Shown here: piece after piece, positions 51,843 through 59,074 of the stretch
Numbering within the stretch: position 1 is the first letter of the stretch
How the letters are laid out: every line of letters begins with the position of its first letter
DNA from: Flavobacteriaceae bacterium
GTDB lineage: Bacteria > Bacteroidota > Bacteroidia > Flavobacteriales > Flavobacteriaceae
Reading direction: 5' to 3'
Length of the DNA stretch: 59,074 nucleotides
NCBI GenBank assembly: GCA_026988355.1
Contig: JALSLK010000031.1
Span: forward strand, 1 to 59,074
The notes under the pieces: model-generated
The model's database searches: none
Told to the model about the DNA's origin: nothing
What the model saw: the letters and a program-made list of their open reading frames with translations, nothing else
Translations under genes and position numbers: made by a program

Positions 51843-52054
51843 CTTTTGTACTTTTTTTAAAAAAAATGCCCTTATTATACCAATCCAAGTTTGTAAAGTA
51901 TTAATCTTAAATGAAGTAGAATAAGAAAAATAAATCTTCGTTTTATTGTCCTACCGAGACTTCGGCATCCCTATTTATAAGGCTTTTTTGATGTAAGTTT
52001 AGGTAGAACTCAGGTTTATACATAACAAAACGACTATTTGATAATATGATTTTA
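51843..52054. other. Non-coding stretch with a short hairpin
   Basis: Part of the 304-bp gap 51767-52070. It holds an ATACCAATCC sequence, a small hairpin CCGAGACTTCGG (about 51954) and AGAACTCAGG, but no gene or promoter I can support. Confidence 0.4.
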
Positions 52055-52070
52055 TGTTAACTATCTAACA
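52055..52070. promoter_or_regulatory. Second Crp/Fnr-type palindrome, next to the crp stop codon
   Basis: TGTTA-ACTATC-TAACA, the same half-sites and spacing as 51827-51842, directly after the stop of the Crp gene. No promoter box is visible at a matching distance. Confidence 0.4.
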
Positions 52071-52742
52071 TTATGTATTTTTTAATATGATTTCTTTTCC
52101 GTTAAAACTTAAATAATTTTCATTTTTCAAATCATTTATCACAATGTTTAACGACGGTCTAGATGTTCCTATTAAAGATGCTATTTCTTTTTGTGAATAT
52201 GGGTGTCTTATTACTATTTCTCCATTATTTAGTTTGTTTCCAAATTCTTCTTTTAATTCATCAATAAATTCAATCGTTCTTTTTCTTACATCTTTAAATA
52301 ATAAAATTTCCAATCTTCTTTCTAGTTTTTTTATCCTAAATCCTATGAGTTTATAAAAACTTAGTGCAAATGAGGTATTATCCTTCATCATATTTTGGAG
52401 TGTAGTTACTGGAATTGGGCAAATAACGGTTTTACTATCTATTGATTGTGCAAATTCATTTCTTTTTTCTTCGCCTAAAAATGCTTTTTCTCCAAACACT
52501 TCTCCTTTACTTAAAATAGACTTTACTATTTCTTTTCCATCTTCGGTATAATAGCCTAATTTTACTTTTCCTGAATTTATTAGATATACTGTTTGTGATG
52601 CATCTTCATCAAAATAGATATAATCTTTTTTGTTATAAGCATCTAATGTATGTGTGTGTTTATAATCCTTATATTGATGAGGACATATTATCTTAAAAAG
52701 ATTTACACATTCTAAATACCAAACTTGTTTCATCTGTAACAA
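52071..52742 (-). CDS. Crp/Fnr-family transcriptional regulator
   Basis: 223 residues; Met4 (MKQVWYLE, 52733) is an equally likely start. A cyclic-nucleotide-type beta-barrel (YIYFDEDASQTVYLINSGKVKLGYYTEDGKEIVKSILSKGEVFGEKAFLGEE) is followed by a long helix and a winged helix-turn-helix (HPYSQKEIASLIGTSRPSLNIVINDLKNENYL). No Fnr-type cysteine set is seen. The ligand is unknown. The TGTTA-N6-TAACA palindromes nearby are its best candidate targets. Confidence 0.92.
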   Translation of the reverse strand: MLQMKQVWYLECVNLFKIICPHQYKDYKHTHTLDAYNKKDYIYFDEDASQTVYLINSGKVKLGYYTEDGKEIVKSILSKGEVFGEKAFLGEEKRNEFAQSIDSKTVICPIPVTTLQNMMKDNTSFALSFYKLIGFRIKKLERRLEILLFKDVRKRTIEFIDELKEEFGNKLNNGEIVIRHPYSQKEIASLIGTSRPSLNIVINDLKNENYLSFNGKEIILKNT

Positions 52743-52813
52743 TTATATCTTTAAAAGTAAAACACGTTCATTCTGATTGTGTTTTTTACTTTTTTCTTCT
52801 AGGAATACTTCAT

Positions 52814-55078
52814 TTAAGCATTTTCTTTTTTAATTAAATTTAAAGCAGAACCTTCTTTATACCAAGCAATTTGCCCTTCATTATATGTATGATTCAATAA
52901 AATTATATCTTTCGAACCATTTTTATGTTCTATCTCTAAAGTTAATGGCTTTCCTTGTGTAAATTCTGTCAAATCGGTAAAGTTAAAGGTATCGTCTTCT
53001 TGAATTAAATCATAATCCGCTTCGTTAGCAAAAGTCAAACCTAACATACCTTGCTTTTTAAGGTTCGTCTCGTGTATTCTTGCAAATGATTTTACAATTA
53101 CTGCAACAACCCCTAGATGTCTTGGCTCCATTGCTGCATGTTCTCTAGAGGAACCCTCTCCATAATTATGCTCACCTACTACTATACTTGCAACGTTTGC
53201 TGCTTTATAAGCTCGTGCTGTAGTTGGCACTGGTCCAAATTCTCCAGTTAATTGATTTTTCACTTTATTTGTTGCCTCTCCAAATGCATTAACCGCTCCA
53301 ATTAAACAGTTTTCCGAAATATTGTCTAAATGCCCTCTAAAACGCAACCATGGTCCTGCCATTGAAATATGATCTGTTGTACATTTTCCTTTTGCTTTGA
53401 TTAATAATTTTGCTCCAGATACATTTCCTTTAATTGGTGTAAAAGGTGTTAATAATTGTAATCTTTTTGAATCGGGACTTACTTTTATAACAATGTTAGA
53501 ACCATCAACCATTGGTGCTACAAAACCTGGATCTTTTACATCGAATCCTTTTGGTGGTAATTCAAAACCTGTAGGTTCTTCTAACAATATTTCTTCGCCA
53601 TCTTTATTAATTAATTTGTCTGTTGCTGGATTAAAATCTAATTTTCCAGAAATAGCGACTGCTGCAACCATAGATGGTGATGCTACAAAGGCATGTGTAT
53701 TTGGATTACCGTCTGCTCTTTTTGAGAAGTTTCTATTAAAAGAATGTACTATCGTATTTTTTGGTTGATTTTCTGCACCTTCTCTTGCCCATTGTCCAAT
53801 ACATGGCCCACAAGCATTGGTAAATATTTTTGCATTTAAATCTTCAAATATCTGTAATAACCCATCGCGTTCTGCTGTATATCTCACTTGTTCCGACCCT
53901 GGATTTATACCAAACTCGGCTTTGGCTACTAAGCCTTTCTCTACTGCTTGTTTTGCAATAGATGCCGCTCTCGATAAATCTTCATAAGAAGAATTGGTGC
54001 AAGAACCTATTAATCCCCATTCTACATTTATTGGCCAACCATTTTCTGCAGCTTTTTTCGTCATTTCTCTTCCTGCTGGAGTTGCTAAATCTGGAGTAAA
54101 TGGTCCATTTAAATGTGGTTTTAATTCATCTAAATTAATTTCTATTACTTGGTCAAAATAAGTTTCTGGATTTGCATATACTTCATCATCTCCTGTTAAA
54201 TATGTTGCAATTTCATTTGCTGCATCTGCAATATCTGCTCTATTTGTTGCTCTTAGGTATCTTTCGATAGATTCGTCGTAACCAAAAGTAGAAGTTGTTG
54301 CTCCTATTTCTGCTCCCATATTACAGATAGTTCCTTTTCCTGTCGCTGAAAGTGCTTTTGCTCCTTCTCCAAAATATTCCACAATACAATCTGTTCCTCC
54401 TTTTGCGGTAAGAATTCCTGCTACTTTTAAAATAACATCCTTAGATGCTGTCCAACCAGATAACTTTCCTGTTAATTTTACGCCTATTAATTTAGGGAAT
54501 TTTAATTCCCATGGCATTCCTGCCATTACATCTACTGCATCTGCTCCTCCTACTCCAATAGCGACCATACCTAATCCCCCTGCATTTACAGTATGCGAAT
54601 CGGTACCAATCATCATTCCTCCTGGAAATGCATAATTTTCTAATACGACTTGATGGATAATTCCTGCTCCTGGTTTCCAAAATCCAATTCCGTATTTGTT
54701 TGACACCGATTGTAAAAAATTAAATACTTCACTTGAATTATTTATAGCTTCTTGTAAATCTTTATCTGCTCCTATTTTTGCTTGAATTAAATGATCACAA
54801 TGTACAGTAGTTGGTACTGCTACTTCTTTTTTTCCCGCTTGCATAAATTGCAATAATGCCATTTGTGCTGTTGCATCTTGACATGCAATACGATCTGGTG
54901 CAAAATCCACATAATCTTTTCCTCGCACAAAAGCTTGATTTGAATTTGCATCCCAAAGATGGTTATATAATATTTTTTCTGCTAATGTTAATGGTTTTCC
55001 AACTACTTGGCGAGCTTTATCCACATTCTGTTTCATTCTGCTATAAACTCCTTTAATCATTTCAATATCAAATGCCAT
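52814..55078 (-). CDS. Aconitate hydratase
   Basis: 754 residues, the mitochondrial-type aconitase of Bacteroidota. The [4Fe-4S] ligands are the Cys in [14 protein letters not shown] and both Cys in [42 protein letters not shown] and [14 protein letters not shown] are substrate-site blocks. It isomerises citrate to isocitrate in the TCA cycle. It ends 71 bp before the crp gene begins on the same strand but is not part of that group. Confidence 0.96.
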   Translation of the reverse strand: MAFDIEMIKGVYSRMKQNVDKARQVVGKPLTLAEKILYNHLWDANSNQAFVRGKDYVDFAPDRIACQDATAQMALLQFMQAGKKEVAVPTTVHCDHLIQAKIGADKDLQEAINNSSEVFNFLQSVSNKYGIGFWKPGAGIIHQVVLENYAFPGGMMIGTDSHTVNAGGLGMVAIGVGGADAVDVMAGMPWELKFPKLIGVKLTGKLSGWTASKDVILKVAGILTAKGGTDCIVEYFGEGAKALSATGKGTICNMGAEIGATTSTFGYDESIERYLRATNRADIADAANEIATYLTGDDEVYANPETYFDQVIEINLDELKPHLNGPFTPDLATPAGREMTKKAAENGWPINVEWGLIGSCTNSSYEDLSRAASIAKQAVEKGLVAKAEFGINPGSEQVRYTAERDGLLQIFEDLNAKIFTNACGPCIGQWAREGAENQPKNTIVHSFNRNFSKRADGNPNTHAFVASPSMVAAVAISGKLDFNPATDKLINKDGEEILLEEPTGFELPPKGFDVKDPGFVAPMVDGSNIVIKVSPDSKRLQLLTPFTPIKGNVSGAKLLIKAKGKCTTDHISMAGPWLRFRGHLDNISENCLIGAVNAFGEATNKVKNQLTGEFGPVPTTARAYKAANVASIVVGEHNYGEGSSREHAAMEPRHLGVVAVIVKSFARIHETNLKKQGMLGLTFANEADYDLIQEDDTFNFTDLTEFTQGKPLTLEIEHKNGSKDIILLNHTYNEGQIAWYKEGSALNLIKKENA

Positions 55079-55383
55079 ATCTTGTTTGTTTTTGTTGTTG
55101 CGAAATTACAAAAACAGAAGCAATTATTAAAATGTATTTAGTGGATATTATGAATAATTAACAAATTCTTAAATTTGTTTTTTTAAATTATTTTTTTGAT
55201 AAAAAAAAAGGATTTAAATACAGAATCTTTACGAAAAAAGGACTAAAAAATAGAATTCTATGTTTTAAAGAGAAAAATCAAAAACTAAAATAATTTTTTA
55301 GCGTATATTAAAAATCAAATTGGTAGAAGACATCTTGTTTAAAAGTCTGAATATATCTACGGACCTCTATGTTTTTATTTCAT
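55079..55383. other. Non-coding gap upstream of aconitase
   Basis: 305 bp, very AT-rich. A TAATTTCG sequence near 55100 on the minus strand may be a weak -7 box of the aconitase gene. I see no gene, hairpin or repeat otherwise. Confidence 0.4.
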
Positions 55384-55869
55384 TTATTTCTCTACAAACT
55401 TAATAGAAGATGTATTTACACAATATCTTTTACCTGTGGTTTCAACAGGTCCATCATCAAAAACATGACCTAAATGTCCATCGCATTTAGCACAAATAAT
55501 TTCAGTTCTTACTCTGCCTAAAGATGCATCTTTTTTATAAATAATAGTTCCTTCAATTGCATCATCAAAAGAAGGCCAACCACAATGTGATTTGTATTTT
55601 GAATTTGATTTAAAAAGTTGTGTATTACAAGCTCTACATACATAGGTTCCTTTTTCAAAATGCAAAGTATAACCAGCATCACTAGGTCTATCGGTTCCAG
55701 ATTTTCTAAGTACATAATATTCCTGCTCTGTCAATTGAGCTTTCCATTCTTCTTCTGTTTTTTCTACTTTATCTGACATTTTTGATTTTATTTTCTTAGT
55801 CTTATTTTGTGCTTTTGTTTTACATGAAATGAAACTCAAAGCTAAAATTAAAATTAAAATTTTATTCAT
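55384..55869 (-). CDS. msrB: Peptide-methionine (R)-S-oxide reductase, lipoprotein form
   Basis: 161 residues from Met MNKILILILALSFISCKTK (lipobox FISC). The longer start at 55899 lies upstream of the -7 box TACTTTTG (55889-55896) and is rejected. Zinc Cys pairs are CRAC and CAKC; HCGWPSF and the catalytic Cys in RYCVNTSSIKF are present. It repairs oxidised methionine in periplasmic proteins. Confidence 0.93.
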   Translation of the reverse strand: MNKILILILALSFISCKTKAQNKTKKIKSKMSDKVEKTEEEWKAQLTEQEYYVLRKSGTDRPSDAGYTLHFEKGTYVCRACNTQLFKSNSKYKSHCGWPSFDDAIEGTIIYKKDASLGRVRTEIICAKCDGHLGHVFDDGPVETTGKRYCVNTSSIKFVEK

Positions 55870-55899
55870 TTTTAAAATCGTTATAAAACAAAAGTACAA

Positions 55900-56256
55900 A
55901 AATCCAATATGTAAAAAATATCTTTTTTAATTTTTAATACCTTTTTAACATATACAAGTATTATTATGCATTAAAACTTTCTATTAATCTAAGTTTTAAT
56001 TATAACAACATTTATCCAAACCCATTTCAAATAAGACCAACTCAACATCAAAATACAAAAATTAAATTTACAACCTTTTAGGCAAAATTATTAACAAATA
56101 ATGTTTTCTATAAAATCAATTTGGTGTAATTTTTGAATATCTCACTTTTAAATTATCAAGTTAATATTATTTAATACCTTTGTAATTAAAATTAGTTTTT
56201 TTAGTTCTAAACAAAAAAGACTAATTATAAATTTTTAACACTAAAATAAATGTAAA
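55900..56256. other. Non-coding gap with a repeat fragment and M48 promoter
   Basis: It holds the fragment of the dispersed repeat at 56036-56056 and, on the + strand, a -7 box TACCTTTG at 56175-56182 that probably drives the M48 gene (leader about 70 nt). No gene seen. Confidence 0.5.
56036..56056 (-). repeat. Dispersed repeat, copy G (terminal fragment)
   Basis: ACCAACTCAACATCAAAATA plus one base matches the end of copy H (58709-58729). The rest of the element is missing or too diverged to see. Confidence 0.6.
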
Positions 56257-57117
56257 ATGAAAAATGAAAAATTATCAAAATCAATTTTAAAAGTAATTCT
56301 AAGTAAACAATTTATTGCATTTACATTAATTAGTTTGATGTTATACAGTTGTAGTACGGTACCAATTTCTGGCAGAAAAAGAATAAATTTCGTTAGTGAT
56401 GCTAAAATTTTACCTACTAGTTTTGCACAATACACTGGTTTTTTAGCGCAACATGCTCTTTCTACGGATGCTAAAAAATCCAACCAAATTAAGGAAGTTG
56501 GCGCTAGAATTTCAAAAGCTGTAGATCGTTATATGCGTGCTAATGGAATGACAAGCGAAGCTAATAGCTATCGTTGGGAGTTTAATTTAGTGGAAGACAA
56601 AACAGTCAATGCATGGTGTATGCCTGGCGGAAAAGTAGTTTTTTATACTGGTATTTTACCAATTGCCGCAAACGTAGATGGTATTGCAGCAATTATGGGG
56701 CACGAAATTGCTCATGCTTTTGCTAAGCATGGTCAAGAACGTATGTCTACTGGAACAATAGCGCAATTAGGAGGTGTTGCCACTCAGATTGCAACTGGTT
56801 TAGCTATTAAAGACCCTAGAAAAGCACAAATGTGGAATATGGCATATGGTCTTGGTTCACAATTAGGACAATTAAAATTTAGTAGAACTCATGAAACAGA
56901 AGCTGATCGTTTAGGTCAAATATTTATGATTATGGCTGGTTATAACGGAGAAGAAGCTTCTAAAGTTTGGGTTAGAATGAGTCAAAGAAGTGGCGGGCAA
57001 GCTCCTCCAGAATTTATGAGTACACATCCATCTAACCAAAGACGTATCGCTGATTTAGCTGCATTTTTACCTAAAGCAAAAGTGTATGCGAAAAAGTTTA
57101 ATACACAAGGAAAATAA
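56257..57117 (+). CDS. M48-family metalloprotease lipoprotein
   Basis: 286 residues. Lipobox MLYSC (Cys32) after a hydrophobic signal, then TVPISGRKRINFVSD as in LoiP/YggG-type proteases. Zinc site H149-E-IA-H153 in IMGHEIAHAFAKHG and third ligand Glu215 in THETEADRLG. It is a membrane-attached peptidase for protein quality control in the periplasm or outer membrane. Confidence 0.93.
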   Translation: MKNEKLSKSILKVILSKQFIAFTLISLMLYSCSTVPISGRKRINFVSDAKILPTSFAQYTGFLAQHALSTDAKKSNQIKEVGARISKAVDRYMRANGMTSEANSYRWEFNLVEDKTVNAWCMPGGKVVFYTGILPIAANVDGIAAIMGHEIAHAFAKHGQERMSTGTIAQLGGVATQIATGLAIKDPRKAQMWNMAYGLGSQLGQLKFSRTHETEADRLGQIFMIMAGYNGEEASKVWVRMSQRSGGQAPPEFMSTHPSNQRRIADLAAFLPKAKVYAKKFNTQGK

Positions 57118-57168
57118 TCATTTGTTTTGTTTCAAAACTGTGAAACTTAATAAAAAATAGTATATTGT

Positions 57169-57206
57169 AAGCCGTTTCAATTAAAATTGAAACGGCTTAT
57201 TTTTTT
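57169..57206 (+). terminator. Terminator after the M48 gene
   Basis: A perfect stem, AAGCCGTTTCAATT with AATTGAAACGGCTT, then a T-run. It is 50 bp past the stop and just before the next gene, so that gene needs its own promoter downstream or reads through. Confidence 0.85.
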
Positions 57207-57224
57207 AATCAAACTTAAAGATAT

Positions 57225-58559
57225 ATGTTAAAAAAAGGTGATAAAAAATTAATTGGAGCTTGGGCTTTTTATGATTGGGCAAACTCTGCTTATCCATTAG
57301 TAATTACAACAGCTGTATTTCCAATTTTTTATGGAATGGTAACAGGAGGGAAAGGTGCTAAATTAAATTTTTTAGCTACCGAGTGGAACAATACCGAATT
57401 ATACACATACTCCTTATCCTTCTCTTTTTTAATTGTTGCTTTTATTTCTCCAATGCTTTCTAGTATTGCTGATTATATGGGAAACAAAAAACGTTTTATG
57501 CAATTCTTCTGCTATCTTGGAGCATCATCGGTTATGGCGCTTTACTTTTTTGATGGTATAGAAACACTTTGGATTGGATTATTGTTTTCTGTCTTAGCTA
57601 GTATTGGCTTTTGGGGAAGTTTGGTATTTTACAATGCCTATTTAACCGAAATTGCACATCCCGAACAACACGACAGCGTATCTGCAAAAGGGTTTATTCA
57701 TGGTTATATTGGCTCTGTAATTCTTTTGGTATTTATTTTAACTATGATTATGTTTCCTAATTGGTATGGTTTTATTGACCATCCACTTGCAAAAGGAGAA
57801 GAACCTCCAATAAAAGTATTTCATTACGGCTTTCTTTTGGTAGGTATTTGGTGGCTAGGTTTTGCACAATACACATTTTATTATTTACCGAATAATAGTT
57901 TTAAAAGAAAACCTGAAAAAGACTTTATCTTTAAAGGTTTTAAAGAATTACGTAAAGTATTTAAGGAAATAAAGCAACATCCAACCATTTATATTTTCTT
58001 ATGGTCCTTTTTCTTATTTAGCGCTGGTATTCAAACCATCATTGTTTTGGCAGCTAAATTTGGTGCCGATGAATTGGGTTTACCTACATTAAATTTAATT
58101 GTTACCATTTTATTAATCCAATTGGTTGCTATTGTTGGTGCAACTATCTTTGCTCGAATCTCTGGTAAACTAGGGAATATCAAAACTTTAAAAATTACAA
58201 TTGCTATTTGGATTGTAGTATGCTTTTCTGCTTATTTCCTTCCTGGCAAAAGTCCACATGTAGATACTTATTTTTATGCACTTGGTGGTTTTTTAGGCCT
58301 AGTCCTTGGTGCTACACAAACCCTTGCACGTTCTACATATTCTAAACTAATTCCAGAAGACACCTATGACAATGCTACTTATTTTAGTTTTTATGATGTT
58401 ACAGAAAAATTAGCTATCGTTTTAGGAACTTTATCTTTTGGTCTTGCTATGCGCTTTACTAATTATTCGATGCGTACGTCGGTTTTGGTTTTGGCAATCT
58501 ATTTTTTCTTAGGTCTAATAGTTATGAATTTTATGAAAAAAACAAAATATGTTAAATAG
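57225..58559 (+). CDS. UMF1-family MFS transporter
   Basis: 444 residues with about 12 hydrophobic helices. KLIGAWAFYDWANSAYPLVITTAVFPIFY is the UMF1 (Atg22-like) signature; SPMLSSIADYMGNKKRFM and GLVLGATQTLARSTYSKLIPED are typical MFS loops. The substrate is unknown; Atg22 relatives export amino acids. Confidence 0.9.
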   Translation: MLKKGDKKLIGAWAFYDWANSAYPLVITTAVFPIFYGMVTGGKGAKLNFLATEWNNTELYTYSLSFSFLIVAFISPMLSSIADYMGNKKRFMQFFCYLGASSVMALYFFDGIETLWIGLLFSVLASIGFWGSLVFYNAYLTEIAHPEQHDSVSAKGFIHGYIGSVILLVFILTMIMFPNWYGFIDHPLAKGEEPPIKVFHYGFLLVGIWWLGFAQYTFYYLPNNSFKRKPEKDFIFKGFKELRKVFKEIKQHPTIYIFLWSFFLFSAGIQTIIVLAAKFGADELGLPTLNLIVTILLIQLVAIVGATIFARISGKLGNIKTLKITIAIWIVVCFSAYFLPGKSPHVDTYFYALGGFLGLVLGATQTLARSTYSKLIPEDTYDNATYFSFYDVTEKLAIVLGTLSFGLAMRFTNYSMRTSVLVLAIYFFLGLIVMNFMKKTKYVK

Positions 58560-58706
58560 TTTTAAAAGGTTATAAAATTTTGTTTTAACAACTGAAGTTT
58601 TTACATTTTTATTAACCTGAGTATTCTATGATTAAAAAAAGCACTTTTCTTGTAAGTTTCGAAACATTTTATGTTTTGCTTGCGTTAAAATTATACAAGA
58701 GAAATA

Positions 58707-58849
58707 ATACCAACTCAACATCAAAATACGCTATAAATTATTTATCATTTCACGTTTTACTGCACTTTAAATTTAAACCATAGCTATGCTTGAAATTTTA
58801 AGATTGTAAAACATAAAAATAGTTCAGCATTTTGAAATTAAATTGGCAT
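58707..58849 (-). repeat. Dispersed repeat, copy H (143 bp, reverse orientation)
   Basis: The complement of copy D from ATACCAACTCAACATCAAAAT to AAATTGGCAT, lacking about 14 bp of the ATCTATTTAGCG part. It is the other orientation relative to copies A, B, D and F. Confidence 0.82.
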
Positions 58850-58892
58850 AAGCCAATATTTCGAGTAAATCTACTTCTGGTTGGAAAGAAGT

Positions 58893-58955
58893 ATCAATGA
58901 AATTAAAAAACGTGGTGTTGAAAAAATAGGATTAATAATATCGGATAATTTAACC
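58893..58955 (+). pseudogene. IS256 (mutator)-type transposase relic
   Basis: 21 codons reading INEIKKRGVEKIGLIISDNL(T), the RGV..I.LI..DNL block of IS256-family transposases, where the Asp is a catalytic-triad residue. The expected W-K-E-V that precedes it is in another frame (58882-58893), so a frameshift separates them, and stop codons follow soon after. Only a degraded fragment remains. Confidence 0.6.
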
Positions 58956-58979
58956 CGAAAAATTCATCATAGATAGTAA

Positions 58980-59051
58980 AAAATTGGGTGAAAAGTGTTA
59001 TTTTTATAGTGCAAACAAACAAAAATATTACTTTTAAAACCACCCAATTTT
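58980..59051. repeat. Inverted repeat at the window end
   Basis: AAAATTGGGTG (58980-58990) and CACCCAATTTT (59041-59051) are 11-bp perfect arms around 50 bp. The bases outside the right arm also resemble the inner bases of the left arm in reverse. This may be the edge of an insertion sequence that continues beyond the window. Confidence 0.4.
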
Positions 59052-59074
59052 GAGCATTAAAAATACACTATTTT

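Noticed and set aside
51940..51985. Possible tRNA or intergenic repeat around CCGAGACTTCGG
   Set aside because: The stem is only 4 bp and no cloverleaf or second copy was found in the window.
53397..53768. Reading frame opposite aconitase
   Set aside because: A shadow of the conserved aconitase gene, with no independent support.

Overview
The window is AT-rich DNA from a member of the Bacteroidota, almost certainly a Flavobacteriaceae and probably marine (Polaribacter/Tenacibaculum-like; the genus is inference). The evidence is many TAnnTTTG (-7) promoter boxes of the Bacteroidota sigma factor, a type IX secretion (T9SS) C-terminal sorting domain, a GLPGLI-family protein, an exonuclease fused to the N-terminus of DnaE, an OstA-like protein of about 540 residues, a long NusB of 311 residues, and the gene order nusB-DUF1573-yajC-ybbR-coaE. 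I saw no rRNA, tRNA or CRISPR array.

Layout. 1-530 holds a gene relic, two hairpins and a possible small RNA. 529-6784 carries an outer-membrane protein, glmM, an OstA-like gene, an esterase and a class III aminotransferase. 6890-8404 is a self-contained module: a lipoprotein with two ABM domains and a TetR regulator, sharing GGAA-N6-TTCC operators. 8519-10023 encodes a T9SS-sorted protein and a protein with five 40-residue repeats. 10213-14115 has pheS, dodecin and a PiT phosphate transporter. 14529-17990 has two small metal-ligand-rich exported proteins, then a DJ-1/alpha-beta hydrolase pair and a TetR/membrane protein pair with its own palindrome. 18062-25349 has a BtuF-like lipoprotein, mtaB, a GNAT, an ABM protein, an oligopeptide-binding lipoprotein, lhgO and a YrdC/Sua5 protein. 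25393-31390 is the conserved housekeeping block (two-component system, coaE, ybbR, yajC, DUF1573, nusB).

31564-35543 is an accessory cluster of two paralogous four-cysteine exported peptides, a GLPGLI protein and a TonB-receptor-like barrel. It is my best candidate for an undescribed system. dnaE follows. 40953-44695 is a BlaI/BlaR1-type pair in which the M56 sensor protease also carries an M23 endopeptidase domain, a LysM domain and repeated sensor-like modules, with two perfect operators at the promoter. 44938-58559 is mostly housekeeping: antiporter, LysE, VOC, tpx, gdhA, TlpA, DoxX, YHS protein, anti-sigma-like lipoprotein, Crp, aconitase, msrB, M48 protease and UMF1 transporter. A TGTTA-N6-TAACA site sits about 41 bp upstream of the predicted start of transcription of the anti-sigma-like gene, beside crp.

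A dispersed intergenic repeat of about 160 bp with imperfect terminal inverted repeats occurs at least eight times, as complete, internally deleted and fragmentary copies. Two copies reach into gene 3' ends and appear to supply or abut their stop codons. The window ends with an IS256-type transposase relic next to one copy.
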